Below are positions 1-7,063 of a stretch of DNA of 10,347 nt, piece by piece. The number at the start of each line of letters is the position of its first letter. Positions within the stretch are counted from its first letter, which is position 1. Position numbers and translations under genes: made by a program. Origin of the DNA: Caldisericaceae bacterium (GTDB lineage Bacteria; Caldisericota; Caldisericia; Caldisericales; Caldisericaceae); the NCBI GenBank assembly GCA_026987225.1, contig JALSNB010000192.1:1-10347 (forward strand), given 5' to 3'. The notes under the pieces were generated by a model. That model saw only the letters and a list, made by a program, of their open reading frames with translations. It searched no databases and was not told the origin of the DNA.

Positions 1-685
1 TATCGATGCTTTCCAATCTTGCATTTCTGCCGAGTGATTTGAAACCCGCATGCTTTCCGTCATTAGTAACGTCAAATACTTTTACCGTGTTTACCGACAG
101 ATTTTTAACAGAGCCGTAAGCGTCGTCAACGCGCACTGCCTTGAGGATATCTTGCTGAGCGTCTTTTCCGAAAACTTCATTTTGAGGATCTTTTATGTTC
201 CTGAGTTCTCTGCTCCGCCGCCGCTTGTCTCGTATGTTTGATATCTTCTCGATTTTTTCTTCCAATTGTCGCTTTATTTTAGGATGCTCTTCCAGATAAT
301 ACCACATCAAAAGCGTACGCAAGCTGCCTTTGAGCGATGTTGCCGGAATGAAAGGAATATTTCTTGCATCTTTTACGAATGTTAAAATTTCATTTGAATA
401 CGCAATCGGCTTTTCCGCATTTATCGTATAAAGTTCGGATTCTTTCAGCACGTTGCCACTTACCATCTCGAAAATGCTTCCACCGTTTTTCAGCTTTTCG
501 GAAATTTTTTCAAGGCCGATTCTGTCTCCTGCTGCTCGTTCGAGAATCTTATCGAAAGAGTAGAACACTGCACGATTTTCTATTATTTCGACATCTTGCC
601 CGAAAACAGCGCTCTTTCCGGAACCTACGAAAACCGGGGTAAGCAGTGCCATTTTGAGAGGTATTTTTTCGGTTTTTCCGCTCAT
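1..685 (-). CDS. csm5: Csm5, type III-A CRISPR RAMP protein (3' end cut by window edge)
   Basis: This is an open frame with no stop that runs off the left edge; 228 codons are visible. Csm5 is a Cas7-like RAMP subunit that caps the crRNA-3' end of the Csm backbone and takes part in crRNA maturation. Seen in the sequence: an N-terminal strand and glycine loop LTPVFVGSG (about residues 15-23), the RAMP motif FIPATSLKGSLRT (112-124) that resembles the usual 'IPGSSLKGAIRT', and a VFGKDA...VRVDDAYG segment (171-191) like the conserved 'FG...V.D' region of the family. A basic patch (IRDKRRRSR, 151-159) could contact RNA. The ATG at 683-685 overlaps the csm4 stop as ATGA, with GGAGG six bases upstream, so the two genes are translationally coupled. 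Csm5 proteins are usually about 350-400 residues, so roughly the C-terminal 40 percent lies outside. Its place after csm4 is the standard III-A order. Confidence 0.92.
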   Translation of the reverse strand, partial: MSGKTEKIPLKMALLTPVFVGSGKSAVFGQDVEIIENRAVFYSFDKILERAAGDRIGLEKISEKLKNGGSIFEMVSGNVLKESELYTINAEKPIAYSNEILTFVKDARNIPFIPATSLKGSLRTLLMWYYLEEHPKIKRQLEEKIEKISNIRDKRRRSRELRNIKDPQNEVFGKDAQQDILKAVRVDDAYGSVKNLSVNTVKVFDVTNDGKHAGFKSLGRNARLESID

Positions 686-1671
686 TTTTCACCTCCGTCT
701 GGCGGTGCCGGTACCGGAAGCTTGAAAAGTTTACCGTATCTGTATATTCTGTGCGTTATTCTGCCGATTTCTTGAGGAATTTCCGGAGTAACGTCCGGTA
801 TGTCGCCTTCCGCACCTTCCGTATTTTTAAGAATACTTCCTTCGGTAAACATTCTTACGCTTTTGCTCCGCACGGGACGGGCAACTCCGTTTGAGAAAAC
901 CCAATTTTGCCTGTTTATAGTAACGAAACGTGCATTTTGCAAGAGCCCGTTTTTGATTTCCCGTTCGGTAGGGTGGTAAAGGGAAATGTTTATAAAGTAA
1001 TCTTCGCCTTCTTTATAACTCCACTGAAACGTGCCGCCTTCTTCCGTTTTGAACATTCCGTGTCCGGAAGAACGCTTTCCGCCTATACCGGTATCAGAGA
1101 GCAAATACATTGCCGCATCGAAACGTTTCTTTTCCGCTTCGTCTTTGAATTGCACGAGAAAATAAAGCCCTGCATCTTTTGAAAACGAGACGCTACTCGT
1201 GTAAAATATATGTGTTTCGCCGGTAGAATTGGAAACCGAAGAATGAGGGCGTTCGGAAACAGTGTATATCGGGCCGTCGATATCTTCTTGGAAAAATTCT
1301 TGCTTAAAGGAATTTTCGTTTATCGTTATCTTCTCTTGCGAAATAACTTTTTTCAGCATTTCAATCGGTATAAATTCCGTTTTTTTGATCTTCTTGCGGA
1401 ATTTTTCGCGCGATTCGCTGTCAATATTCCATTTTACCGGGATTGTTTTTATAAACAACGTATTTTTGTAAAACGGAAAAGCGGACGATATGAGAAAAGG
1501 CGGATCTTTGAAAAAACCCTCGTCTGCCTCAAAAAGCGCCGCATAGCTGTTTGCAATCGCAGAGAAAAGTGTGTCGGAATGTATCATTACTTCGCTTTTT
1601 TCGAGGGAAAGCGGATCGGAGTTTACCTGAAGAGGCGCCGTAAAATGAAGCTTATAAATAAACGCTTTCAT
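682..1671 (-). CDS. csm4: Csm4, type III-A CRISPR RAMP protein
   Basis: Csm4 (Cas5 family) binds the 5' handle of the crRNA and sits next to Cas10 at the foot of the Csm complex. Numbered from the start chosen here (329 residues), the protein opens with MKAFIYKLHFTAPLQV, has a conserved HSDTLFSAIANSY segment (31-43), a glycine-rich RAMP loop GIGGKRSSGHG (195-205) and a late VARPVRSKSVRMFTEGS block (263-279); all are typical of Csm4. An in-frame ATG 15 bases upstream (1684-1686) would add MSEGK and overlap csm3 by eight bases. I prefer the ATG at 1669-1671 because GAGG lies five bases in front of it, overlapping the csm3 stop, while the upstream ATG has only a weak AAGAG. The stop overlaps the csm5 start by four bases. 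Family identity is firm; the exact start is not. Confidence 0.93.
   Translation of the reverse strand: MKAFIYKLHFTAPLQVNSDPLSLEKSEVMIHSDTLFSAIANSYAALFEADEGFFKDPPFLISSAFPFYKNTLFIKTIPVKWNIDSESREKFRKKIKKTEFIPIEMLKKVISQEKITINENSFKQEFFQEDIDGPIYTVSERPHSSVSNSTGETHIFYTSSVSFSKDAGLYFLVQFKDEAEKKRFDAAMYLLSDTGIGGKRSSGHGMFKTEEGGTFQWSYKEGEDYFINISLYHPTEREIKNGLLQNARFVTINRQNWVFSNGVARPVRSKSVRMFTEGSILKNTEGAEGDIPDVTPEIPQEIGRITHRIYRYGKLFKLPVPAPPDGGEK
691..696 (-). promoter_or_regulatory. Ribosome binding site of csm5
   Basis: GGAGGT lies six bases (counted from GGAGG) upstream of the ATG at 683-685, inside the last codons of csm4. With the ATGA overlap of stop and start it fixes the csm5 start and points to translational coupling. 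Confidence 0.75.
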
Positions 1672-1675
1672 TTTG

Positions 1676-1681
1676 CCCTCA
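1676..1681 (-). promoter_or_regulatory. Ribosome binding site that decides the csm4 start
   Basis: The minus strand reads TGAGGGCAAAATG. TGA is the csm3 stop, GAGG overlaps it, and ATG at 1669-1671 follows at a normal distance. The competing ATG at 1684-1686 has no comparable site, so this element favours the shorter Csm4. Confidence 0.6.
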
Positions 1682-2428
1682 CTCATTATCTGCTCTTAAT
1701 TCTTTGGGAATTTCCAAGTCTGTGTATTTTTCTTTATCTCCGAGCTCTTTGTAAATATTTTTTGTTCTGAATGAAAGCTCTTCTACGTTAAACTTAACTT
1801 TCCCGTATCCTCGTGAGCCGCTCCCTCCTAAAAAATCGTCCTGAACGAGCATCATTCCTTTGAATACTTCTTTTAATATTTCTTTTTCGTCATCACCTTC
1901 GTATATATTCACTATTATTTCAAAACCGAACTTAGTGCCTGCAGGTACGCGTTCCATCTGGCGCGGATTCGCTTTTGACGTAAGCCTGTTTATCGTAACT
2001 TCGGTTTTTACTTCGCTGTAAGGAAGATCCGTTTCCAATTTTTCAAGTTCCTTTTTGCTCTCGGGTTTTATAAACGCATCGCGCACTATTATGCGTGAAG
2101 GTTCGTTCAAATCGCTTTCCGCAGGAACGCCGAAAAGTTTTCCTATCATTATGCCCTGCGGCGGCGCGTTTTTGTCCGGGACATAAATAAACGGTTTTCC
2201 GCTCGGACTGTTTGGCTGCAATCCGTAAAGCTTTTCCAGAAGAGAACGCATCTTTCCCTTTATTGAAGAGCCGGGGATATACGGCACGTTTGTCAAAGGG
2301 TCACGAACGACAACATTATCCACACCGCCTATTGATAGCGCCTGATCCGAACCCCCGATGTGAAGCCCGCTTTTGCATTGAATAGTTCCTTTTATAAAAA
2401 TCTTTTTTGTTAATTCTACTTTTTCCAT
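1679..2428 (-). CDS. csm3: Csm3, type III-A backbone RAMP and target-RNA nuclease
   Basis: Csm3 (Cas7 family) polymerises along the crRNA guide and cuts the bound target RNA at six-base intervals. Seen in the 249-residue product: a first RAMP strand FIKGTIQCKSGLHIGG (11-26), the IGGVDNVVVRDP segment (33-44), IPGSSIKGKMRSLL (51-64), and a C-terminal glycine-rich loop FLGGSGSRGYGKVKF (199-213). Asp37 in GGVD aligns by motif with the catalytic aspartate known in Csm3 of Staphylococcus epidermidis and Streptococcus thermophilus, so RNA slicing is probably intact. The ATG has GGAGG five bases upstream and starts 15 bases after the csm2 stop. At 249 residues it is somewhat longer than the roughly 215-220 of the streptococcal and staphylococcal proteins; the extra part is mainly a charged tail after the glycine loop. 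Confidence 0.95.
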   Translation of the reverse strand: MEKVELTKKIFIKGTIQCKSGLHIGGSDQALSIGGVDNVVVRDPLTNVPYIPGSSIKGKMRSLLEKLYGLQPNSPSGKPFIYVPDKNAPPQGIMIGKLFGVPAESDLNEPSRIIVRDAFIKPESKKELEKLETDLPYSEVKTEVTINRLTSKANPRQMERVPAGTKFGFEIIVNIYEGDDEKEILKEVFKGMMLVQDDFLGGSGSRGYGKVKFNVEELSFRTKNIYKELGDKEKYTDLEIPKELRADNE

Positions 2429-2443
2429 TTTTGCCTCCTTTAT

Positions 2444-2929
2444 TTATTTTCCGCCATAAAATTTATGGTAGGAAAGGATTGATTCGAAAAGATCCATGAA
2501 TGTTTTAAATTTTTCTTTGTTGTTTCCTACTTTTTCTATAGATTTGTCAAAAAGCTCTTTGAGTACGGTGAGAGCCGTGCCAACATTTCTACCATTTCTT
2601 CCTATTACGTATGCGAGTTTAGGCGATAACAGGTAGAGTTTTTTTAGAGTCGATGCATCTAACGTGTCGCTTTTGCTGTCTATTCCCATATCTATTCTTT
2701 TCACGTATCCGAAGATATTTCTTATCTGACTGCTTGTTACGCCTTTTTCTTTTAGGTATCGCCCCATAGATTGAGAAAGCAATACCAATGTTTTTGCATT
2801 TCCTTCTTCGAAAATTTCTTTCGAAAAACTTCCGAGATTGGATTTTATCATATTTCCTATTCTGTCTGCTTGATCCCTTTGAACTCTGTCTTCTTCGATA
2901 AATTTTTTTAGTTCTTCGATTTCTTTCAT
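2444..2929 (-). CDS. csm2: Csm2, type III-A small subunit
   Basis: Csm2 is the small alpha-helical subunit that lines the inner face of the Csm complex and helps hold the crRNA-target duplex. The 161-residue product is predicted all-helical, highly charged and without signal or membrane segments. Family marks: VTSSQIRNIFG (64-74), LLSPKLAYVIGR (100-111), and the C-terminal YHKFYGGK ending (154-161), which matches the common Csm2 ending 'AYHKFYGG'. The ATG is preceded by GGAGG eight bases upstream, which overlaps the end of cas10; only five bases separate it from the cas10 stop. It is the most AT-rich gene sampled: hand counts over 2461-2940 give about 35 percent GC. It lies between cas10 and csm3, the normal position. 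Confidence 0.92.
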   Translation of the reverse strand: MKEIEELKKFIEEDRVQRDQADRIGNMIKSNLGSFSKEIFEEGNAKTLVLLSQSMGRYLKEKGVTSSQIRNIFGYVKRIDMGIDSKSDTLDASTLKKLYLLSPKLAYVIGRNGRNVGTALTVLKELFDKSIEKVGNNKEKFKTFMDLFESILSYHKFYGGK

Positions 2930-2934
2930 TATTT

Positions 2935-5373
2935 TTACCTCCTTATTGTTAAGTCCGCCCAGTTTGTCGGGACGTCAAGATAAGAGATTATCGGTTTTTC
3001 ACTCTTTATGTTTTTGTCTTTAATCATATCGTTTATCAACGCATCGCCTATACTATTAAGGCGTTTGTTATTGCTTCTGCCTATGTAGTAAGCAAGCATC
3101 CACATCCATTTTGACCATTTTGCCTTTTCCGCCACTTCTTCTTCGGACAGAGTTTCTTTGTTTTTATACTTCTCTTCTGCAAGTTCGTAAAGCGAATAAA
3201 TCTTTTTGAGTTTCCATATAACGGATTTGTCGTTTTTCTCCTCGTAATATTTGACAAGGGCATCTTTTAAAATCCTTGCCACGTTCAGATCGTTCCAGCT
3301 CAACGCTTTTCCCAAAAAGCTCAATGCGTCTTTTGTATGTCCTTTGTATGCGTATTCTTTTGCCATTTCTTCCATGTCTCCCGCAAAACGCGCCCCGCGT
3401 GAAATCGGATATTTGTCCTTTATCAGGAATATGCCGCCGGATATCGTAAGGCTCGGATTATTGCATGCATATTCGGTAAATTCGTCACGCACGATTGATG
3501 CAAACTCCGGGATTGCGTCCCATTCACCAAGGGCAAACAAATCGTCTCCGCCGGCGTATATCACGTATATGCTCTTTTTAAACGATTCCGAAACAATTTC
3601 TTTTATTCTGCCTTTGAAGAACAACGATATTGCGCTGCTGAGCTGTGATTTGCGGGAAAGCGTTGACATTTTTTCGGGTAATCCTTTCATAAATATGCTT
3701 CCGAGATTATCGATATCCATTCGCAAGACGCCTATTCTGCTTATGCCCTTGCTTCTTTCGGTGAATTCGTGCAGTTCGTTAACAGGAGGTTTTACGGTAA
3801 CGTTTGGCATAAACCCTACGTCTGTTTTTTCGTTGCCGTATAAATCCGTTCCTGACATATTGAGTAAAAGGGTTCTTCCTTCCGTTTGCACGTCGTAGGG
3901 GGAGTTAGCAAAGAAAATTTTCAGTTTAAACCCTTTCACCGTAATTTCGAGAGCTCTGTCATTGCTTACTCCGTTTCCTATAATGGCAAAAAGCTTATTA
4001 GAATCGGTTTTATTTCCGATTTCGATAAACGTGTTGCACTCCCTGCATACCTTTATGTCTTCCTCGCCTTTCAGAGGTTTTGTTTCGGATTCCGGTACCT
4101 CTTTCCTGCATATCGGGCAGATTACACGCTTGTCGCCTTTGCCGCTCTCGTCAAAAAATCCGCCGCTCTCACGCGGTTCAAAGAATTCGGAGTAGTTTTT
4201 GCTTATAATCCCTGCGAATTTCTTTTGCCTTTCCTCCGTGAGCCTCGTCCCGAGCAGTTCCCATGTGTCCGAAATTTTATCTTTCGAAAGCGCCTCTGCC
4301 GATACGGGTATTGTGGCAATTGTTACGGATATTCTGTCTCCGAACTCATCGAACAGCATTTCTTCAATCTCGGAGCGTAGTTCGTTCACTCGTTTTTGGG
4401 CGGTAATCGGAAGCAAAACATACGCTTTGCCGCCGCCCGAATAGATTACATTCGCTTCGTAAAGGTTTATATCTTTATCCCACAGGATTTTATGTAGGAT
4501 AAGAGAGGAAAGGAGCTCGACGTATAGGGAACGGCCCTTCAGGCTTTTGAGCGCTTTTTTGGATGAAATCGAATATATAAATTTTTGAATGCCGTTTACA
4601 TCGATTGCAGTGAACAAATATCTCTCTTCCTTTCGATCCTTTACGATTTTTCTCATTTCCGAAGGAGGAAAGCCGTCTTTGAAGAGTTCGGGATGTATTT
4701 CCTTTAACGTACGATACATTGAAGTTGCAATTGCAGCGGTTACCTTTGAATGTTCGAACAATGAAATATCAGGAACCGATTTGTAGTATGCAGACGGCAC
4801 GCACCAGAGGTATTTTTCCAAAACGTAATAAAGCGTGTCCGGAGAAAGTTTTTTGACGACGTTTTTATACTCTTCAAAGAAATTTTTCCAGTGAGCTTTG
4901 TATTGCTCTTCCATCTGTTTTTCCGTGATACTCCCTTTCTTAGGCAATATCACTCCTTCGTTTTCGAACGAAAGCGGTTTTAAGTCAAAATAGTAATTAC
5001 CATCAGACGAACCTTTGCCGATATCTATGCTACTCAAAATCGGTTTTAGCATCTGAAGTTTTCCCTCTTCGGCGCCTTTCCGTTCCGCACTGGATATGTT
5101 ATCCGCTTCGGATATTATTTCGGCAAACAGGCGCAGTAATCCGGAACCCCCTGACTTGTCAATGTCTTTTTCATGGTGATGTCCTGTAAGAAAACTTAAT
5201 GCAGAGACAAATTCTTTACTTTCCGTGTACTTCACCTCCGAAACATCGGAAAAGAAAATTTCCGAAAGTTCCGGATGCGAGTACTCCTGCCTTGATTCGG
5301 AAAACCCTCTCTGCATGAATTTTCCGATGTCATGCATCAAGGCAGCAACGGCAATCAGCCTTTGTTCATCCAC
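2935..5373 (-). CDS. csm1: Cas10/Csm1, large subunit with HD nuclease and GGDD cyclase
   Basis: This is the signature protein of type III CRISPR. Its HD domain cuts single-stranded DNA and its palm domain converts ATP to cyclic oligoadenylate when target RNA is bound. Numbered from the TTG at 5376 (813 residues): HD motif ALMHDIGKF with His15-Asp16, GHHH (65-68), ADNISSAER (91-99), a degenerate first palm near AIDVNGIQKF (257-266), a zinc ribbon with CPIC (420-423) and CREC (444-447), the metal-binding RMDIDNLGS (552-560) of the second palm, and YAGGDDLFALG (607-617). The C-terminal 150 residues form a helical D4-type domain. Both active sites look complete. The start is TTG (5374-5376) or GTG (5371-5373). 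I use GTG because GGAGG lies seven bases before it but only four before TTG. It begins right after cas6 and is followed by csm2. Confidence 0.96.
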   Translation of the reverse strand: MDEQRLIAVAALMHDIGKFMQRGFSESRQEYSHPELSEIFFSDVSEVKYTESKEFVSALSFLTGHHHEKDIDKSGGSGLLRLFAEIISEADNISSAERKGAEEGKLQMLKPILSSIDIGKGSSDGNYYFDLKPLSFENEGVILPKKGSITEKQMEEQYKAHWKNFFEEYKNVVKKLSPDTLYYVLEKYLWCVPSAYYKSVPDISLFEHSKVTAAIATSMYRTLKEIHPELFKDGFPPSEMRKIVKDRKEERYLFTAIDVNGIQKFIYSISSKKALKSLKGRSLYVELLSSLILHKILWDKDINLYEANVIYSGGGKAYVLLPITAQKRVNELRSEIEEMLFDEFGDRISVTIATIPVSAEALSKDKISDTWELLGTRLTEERQKKFAGIISKNYSEFFEPRESGGFFDESGKGDKRVICPICRKEVPESETKPLKGEEDIKVCRECNTFIEIGNKTDSNKLFAIIGNGVSNDRALEITVKGFKLKIFFANSPYDVQTEGRTLLLNMSGTDLYGNEKTDVGFMPNVTVKPPVNELHEFTERSKGISRIGVLRMDIDNLGSIFMKGLPEKMSTLSRKSQLSSAISLFFKGRIKEIVSESFKKSIYVIYAGGDDLFALGEWDAIPEFASIVRDEFTEYACNNPSLTISGGIFLIKDKYPISRGARFAGDMEEMAKEYAYKGHTKDALSFLGKALSWNDLNVARILKDALVKYYEEKNDKSVIWKLKKIYSLYELAEEKYKNKETLSEEEVAEKAKWSKWMWMLAYYIGRSNNKRLNSIGDALINDMIKDKNIKSEKPIISYLDVPTNWADLTIRR

Positions 5374-5378
5374 CAATG

Positions 5379-5387
5379 CACCTCCTT
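5379..5387 (-). promoter_or_regulatory. Strong ribosome binding site of cas10
   Basis: On the minus strand the sequence reads TAAGGAGGTGCATTGGTG. The nine-base AAGGAGGTG match to the 16S rRNA tail overlaps the cas6 stop TAA. GGAGG ends four bases before TTG and seven before GTG, which favours the GTG start. A near-perfect site in front of a weak start codon is notable and suggests coupling to cas6 translation. Confidence 0.75.
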
Positions 5388-6279
5388 ATTTTAAAATGTA
5401 ATACCCCTGGCCAAACGAAGTGTTTTTTCCAACCCGCGCGTAGTGCCCGATCTCGATAAGCTTACAGAGTTTTTCGGTGATTTCCGGTAAAACCGCTTCG
5501 CCGACAATTCCACCCATAGGCATAAATGATTTGGCACGCATGGAATAGCGTTCCACATTTTCCCAACGTATGTTTTTTTCGGTAAAGTCGATTTTTTCCG
5601 ATTGTTCTACAAGGCTTGCAAAATCCGTATTCCATTCTTTTCCGTAAAAATAAGAAATAAGAGACAAGCGCCTCACCAAATTCCTGAAAAAATACGTAAA
5701 TCGAAAGTTCGATTCCGAAACGTATCTTCCGTTATGCTTAATTCGAAGCGGTGTTAGAAAGCTAATTGTTTTCCTGTTTGTGCATTGTATTTCGGAAGAG
5801 CTTATATATGTGAAATCACGAGACAGATCTCCGTTTTTCAAAAGCTCCCTATTACCGTTTTTTATGCTTTTTATCCTGTATTTTTTAGGCTGCCGGAGCG
5901 ATTTGAAAACGAGGTAAAAGTAAGGAAAATATTCGACATAATCTCCGAAAAGAACGATTCTTACATCGAGAATGTGTCCGTCTTTAAGCGGAGTCATTAC
6001 AAAAGGATGCGGTATATCTCTGTATTTTTTCATTACCGCGCTGTCAGGCGGGCGCTGTGTTTCGAAGAGTTGTGCATAAACACATTTGTTAGAAAGAATA
6101 CATTTGCTGCAATTATGAAAATACGACGGATTTACGCAGAAAAGCTTTTTTGCCTTGAACAAAACGCTTCCCCTCACGGTTCCGCCTGTAAAATGCTCGG
6201 TAATAAACGGGCTGTCCTCCTCAGCCTCGATTTCCAGAGCGAACTCTGCAAATTTAAATTCCGGCAATTCGGGTTCCAT
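5386..6279 (-). CDS. cas6: Cas6-family CRISPR RNA endonuclease
   Basis: Cas6 cuts the repeat in pre-crRNA to give guides with a 5' handle, which Csm then uses. The product (297 residues from the ATG at 6277-6279) has the C-terminal pattern of PF10040-type Cas6: MPMGGIVGEAVLPEIT followed by LIEIGHYARVGKNTSFGQGYYIL, the glycine-rich loop of RAMP nucleases. Numbered from the alternative TTG at 6285, the N-terminal half has FITEHFTGGTVRGSVLF (27-43), where His31 is a candidate catalytic residue, and then four cysteines, C50, C59, C62 and C68, spaced like a metal-binding knot. Starts: ATG at 6279 has no good ribosome site; TTG at 6285 has GGTG seven bases upstream. Neither is convincing. It is the first gene of the cassette and its stop is embedded in the cas10 ribosome site. 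It could be another RAMP, but order and C-terminus favour Cas6. Confidence 0.8.
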   Translation of the reverse strand: MEPELPEFKFAEFALEIEAEEDSPFITEHFTGGTVRGSVLFKAKKLFCVNPSYFHNCSKCILSNKCVYAQLFETQRPPDSAVMKKYRDIPHPFVMTPLKDGHILDVRIVLFGDYVEYFPYFYLVFKSLRQPKKYRIKSIKNGNRELLKNGDLSRDFTYISSSEIQCTNRKTISFLTPLRIKHNGRYVSESNFRFTYFFRNLVRRLSLISYFYGKEWNTDFASLVEQSEKIDFTEKNIRWENVERYSMRAKSFMPMGGIVGEAVLPEITEKLCKLIEIGHYARVGKNTSFGQGYYILK

Positions 6280-6285
6280 GTTCAA

Positions 6286-6315
6286 AGTTTAGCACCGAAA
6301 CGAAAAAAATAAAAA
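6286..6315 (-). other. T-rich junction between the glycerol genes and the CRISPR cassette
   Basis: Read on the minus strand, this 30-base gap begins with a T-rich run (TTTTTATTTTTTT) right after the hydrolase stop, and then CGTTTCGGTGCTAAACT. I see no GC-rich stem before the T run, so it is not a clear intrinsic terminator. It also lacks the strong GGAGG found at the other junctions. It is the largest intergenic gap in the window and the point where sampled GC content drops. It may hold a weak promoter or a partial stop signal, but I cannot show either. Confidence 0.45.
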
Positions 6316-7062
6316 TTAGTCCGAATGCGAGTTTATGAATTTTATTGTTTCTTCGCAGATCAAATCCTTGTCGAAATCCATTGTTGCAACGTGATAGGAA
6401 TTTTCCAAATATATGAGTTTTTTATCCTTTGAAGAAACGTGCTTTAATGTGTATTCCGCATTGTCGAAAGGCACGACGTGGTCTTCTTTCGATTTGAAAA
6501 TAAGTATCGGCTGCGTGACTTCGGAGAGGTTTTTCCTTGTAAGGTTTACGAGCTTTACCATCTCGGCGGCGCCTCTTGTCGGCGTTCGATCGTATGCGAT
6601 TTCTTTTTGTGAGGGATCTTTTATGTCGGATCCGATTGCAGGCGTCGAAGCGATGAAATACTTCAGAATCGGAAGAAGCGGTATGCGCGGGTCGTGAAAC
6701 AGAATGGCGTTGTTTATCGGTATTACGCCTTTTATTTCCGGATGGGTTTCGGCAAGGTAGAGCGAAAGCGTGCCTCCCATAGACAATCCCGAAACGAATA
6801 TTTTGCTCGCACGTTTTTTGAGTTTTTCAAGCGCTTTTTCCACATCACCGATCCAGTCCTCGTATTTTACATTGTTTAGGTCTTGCCACTTCGTTCCGTG
6901 TCCGCTGAGGCGGGGGCCTTCCACGTTAAAGCCCGCTTTTGCAAGGCATTCTCCGAGATAGATAACACTGCTCGTTGTGCCTGTAAACCCCTGAAGCACG
7001 AGCACGCCGATGTCCGATTCGTTTTCAAAAGAAAACGGTTCCGCACCTTTCATTAATTCCAT
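6316..7062 (-). CDS. Alpha/beta hydrolase, Est30/monoacylglycerol lipase type
   Basis: This is a 248-residue serine hydrolase that probably cleaves short or medium acyl esters, possibly monoacylglycerol, in the cytoplasm; no signal peptide or membrane segment is visible. The fold marks are clear: oxyanion strand VLVLQGFTGTTSS (20-32), GPRLSGHG (49-56), nucleophile elbow SGLSMGG with Ser94 (91-97), acid SKEDHVVP with Asp194 (191-198), and NSYHVATMDFDKD with His224 (221-233). Length, residue positions and the HG.TG, GLS.GG and H..T.D motifs match the Geobacillus carboxylesterase Est30 and the Bacillus monoacylglycerol lipase group. GGGAGG precedes the ATG and lies in the last codons of glpK; one base separates the genes. 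Being next to glycerol kinase supports a glycerol-releasing role, but the true substrate is not proven by sequence. Confidence 0.87.
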   Translation of the reverse strand: MELMKGAEPFSFENESDIGVLVLQGFTGTTSSVIYLGECLAKAGFNVEGPRLSGHGTKWQDLNNVKYEDWIGDVEKALEKLKKRASKIFVSGLSMGGTLSLYLAETHPEIKGVIPINNAILFHDPRIPLLPILKYFIASTPAIGSDIKDPSQKEIAYDRTPTRGAAEMVKLVNLTRKNLSEVTQPILIFKSKEDHVVPFDNAEYTLKHVSSKDKKLIYLENSYHVATMDFDKDLICEETIKFINSHSD

Positions 7063-7063
7063 T

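Noticed and set aside
1210..1770. Plus-strand open frame of 186 codons opposite csm4 and csm3
   Set aside because: It covers conserved Csm4 coding sequence, its product is a low-complexity Phe/Arg/Lys mix, and it crosses the csm3/csm4 junction. No family resemblance.
3251..3898. Plus-strand open frame of 215 codons opposite cas10
   Set aside because: It lies opposite the catalytic palm region, which is under strong coding constraint on the minus strand. It is a mirror of that codon pattern.
6301..6316. Intrinsic terminator after the hydrolase (T run)
   Set aside because: There is no stable GC-rich stem directly before the T-rich run, so the key part of an intrinsic terminator is missing.
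6286..6400. Possible promoter for cas6 in the hydrolase tail (TAAAAT as a -10 and TCGACA as a -35)
   Set aside because: The two boxes are about 24 bases apart, too far for a normal sigma-70 promoter, and other pairings have several mismatches. Not strong enough to annotate.
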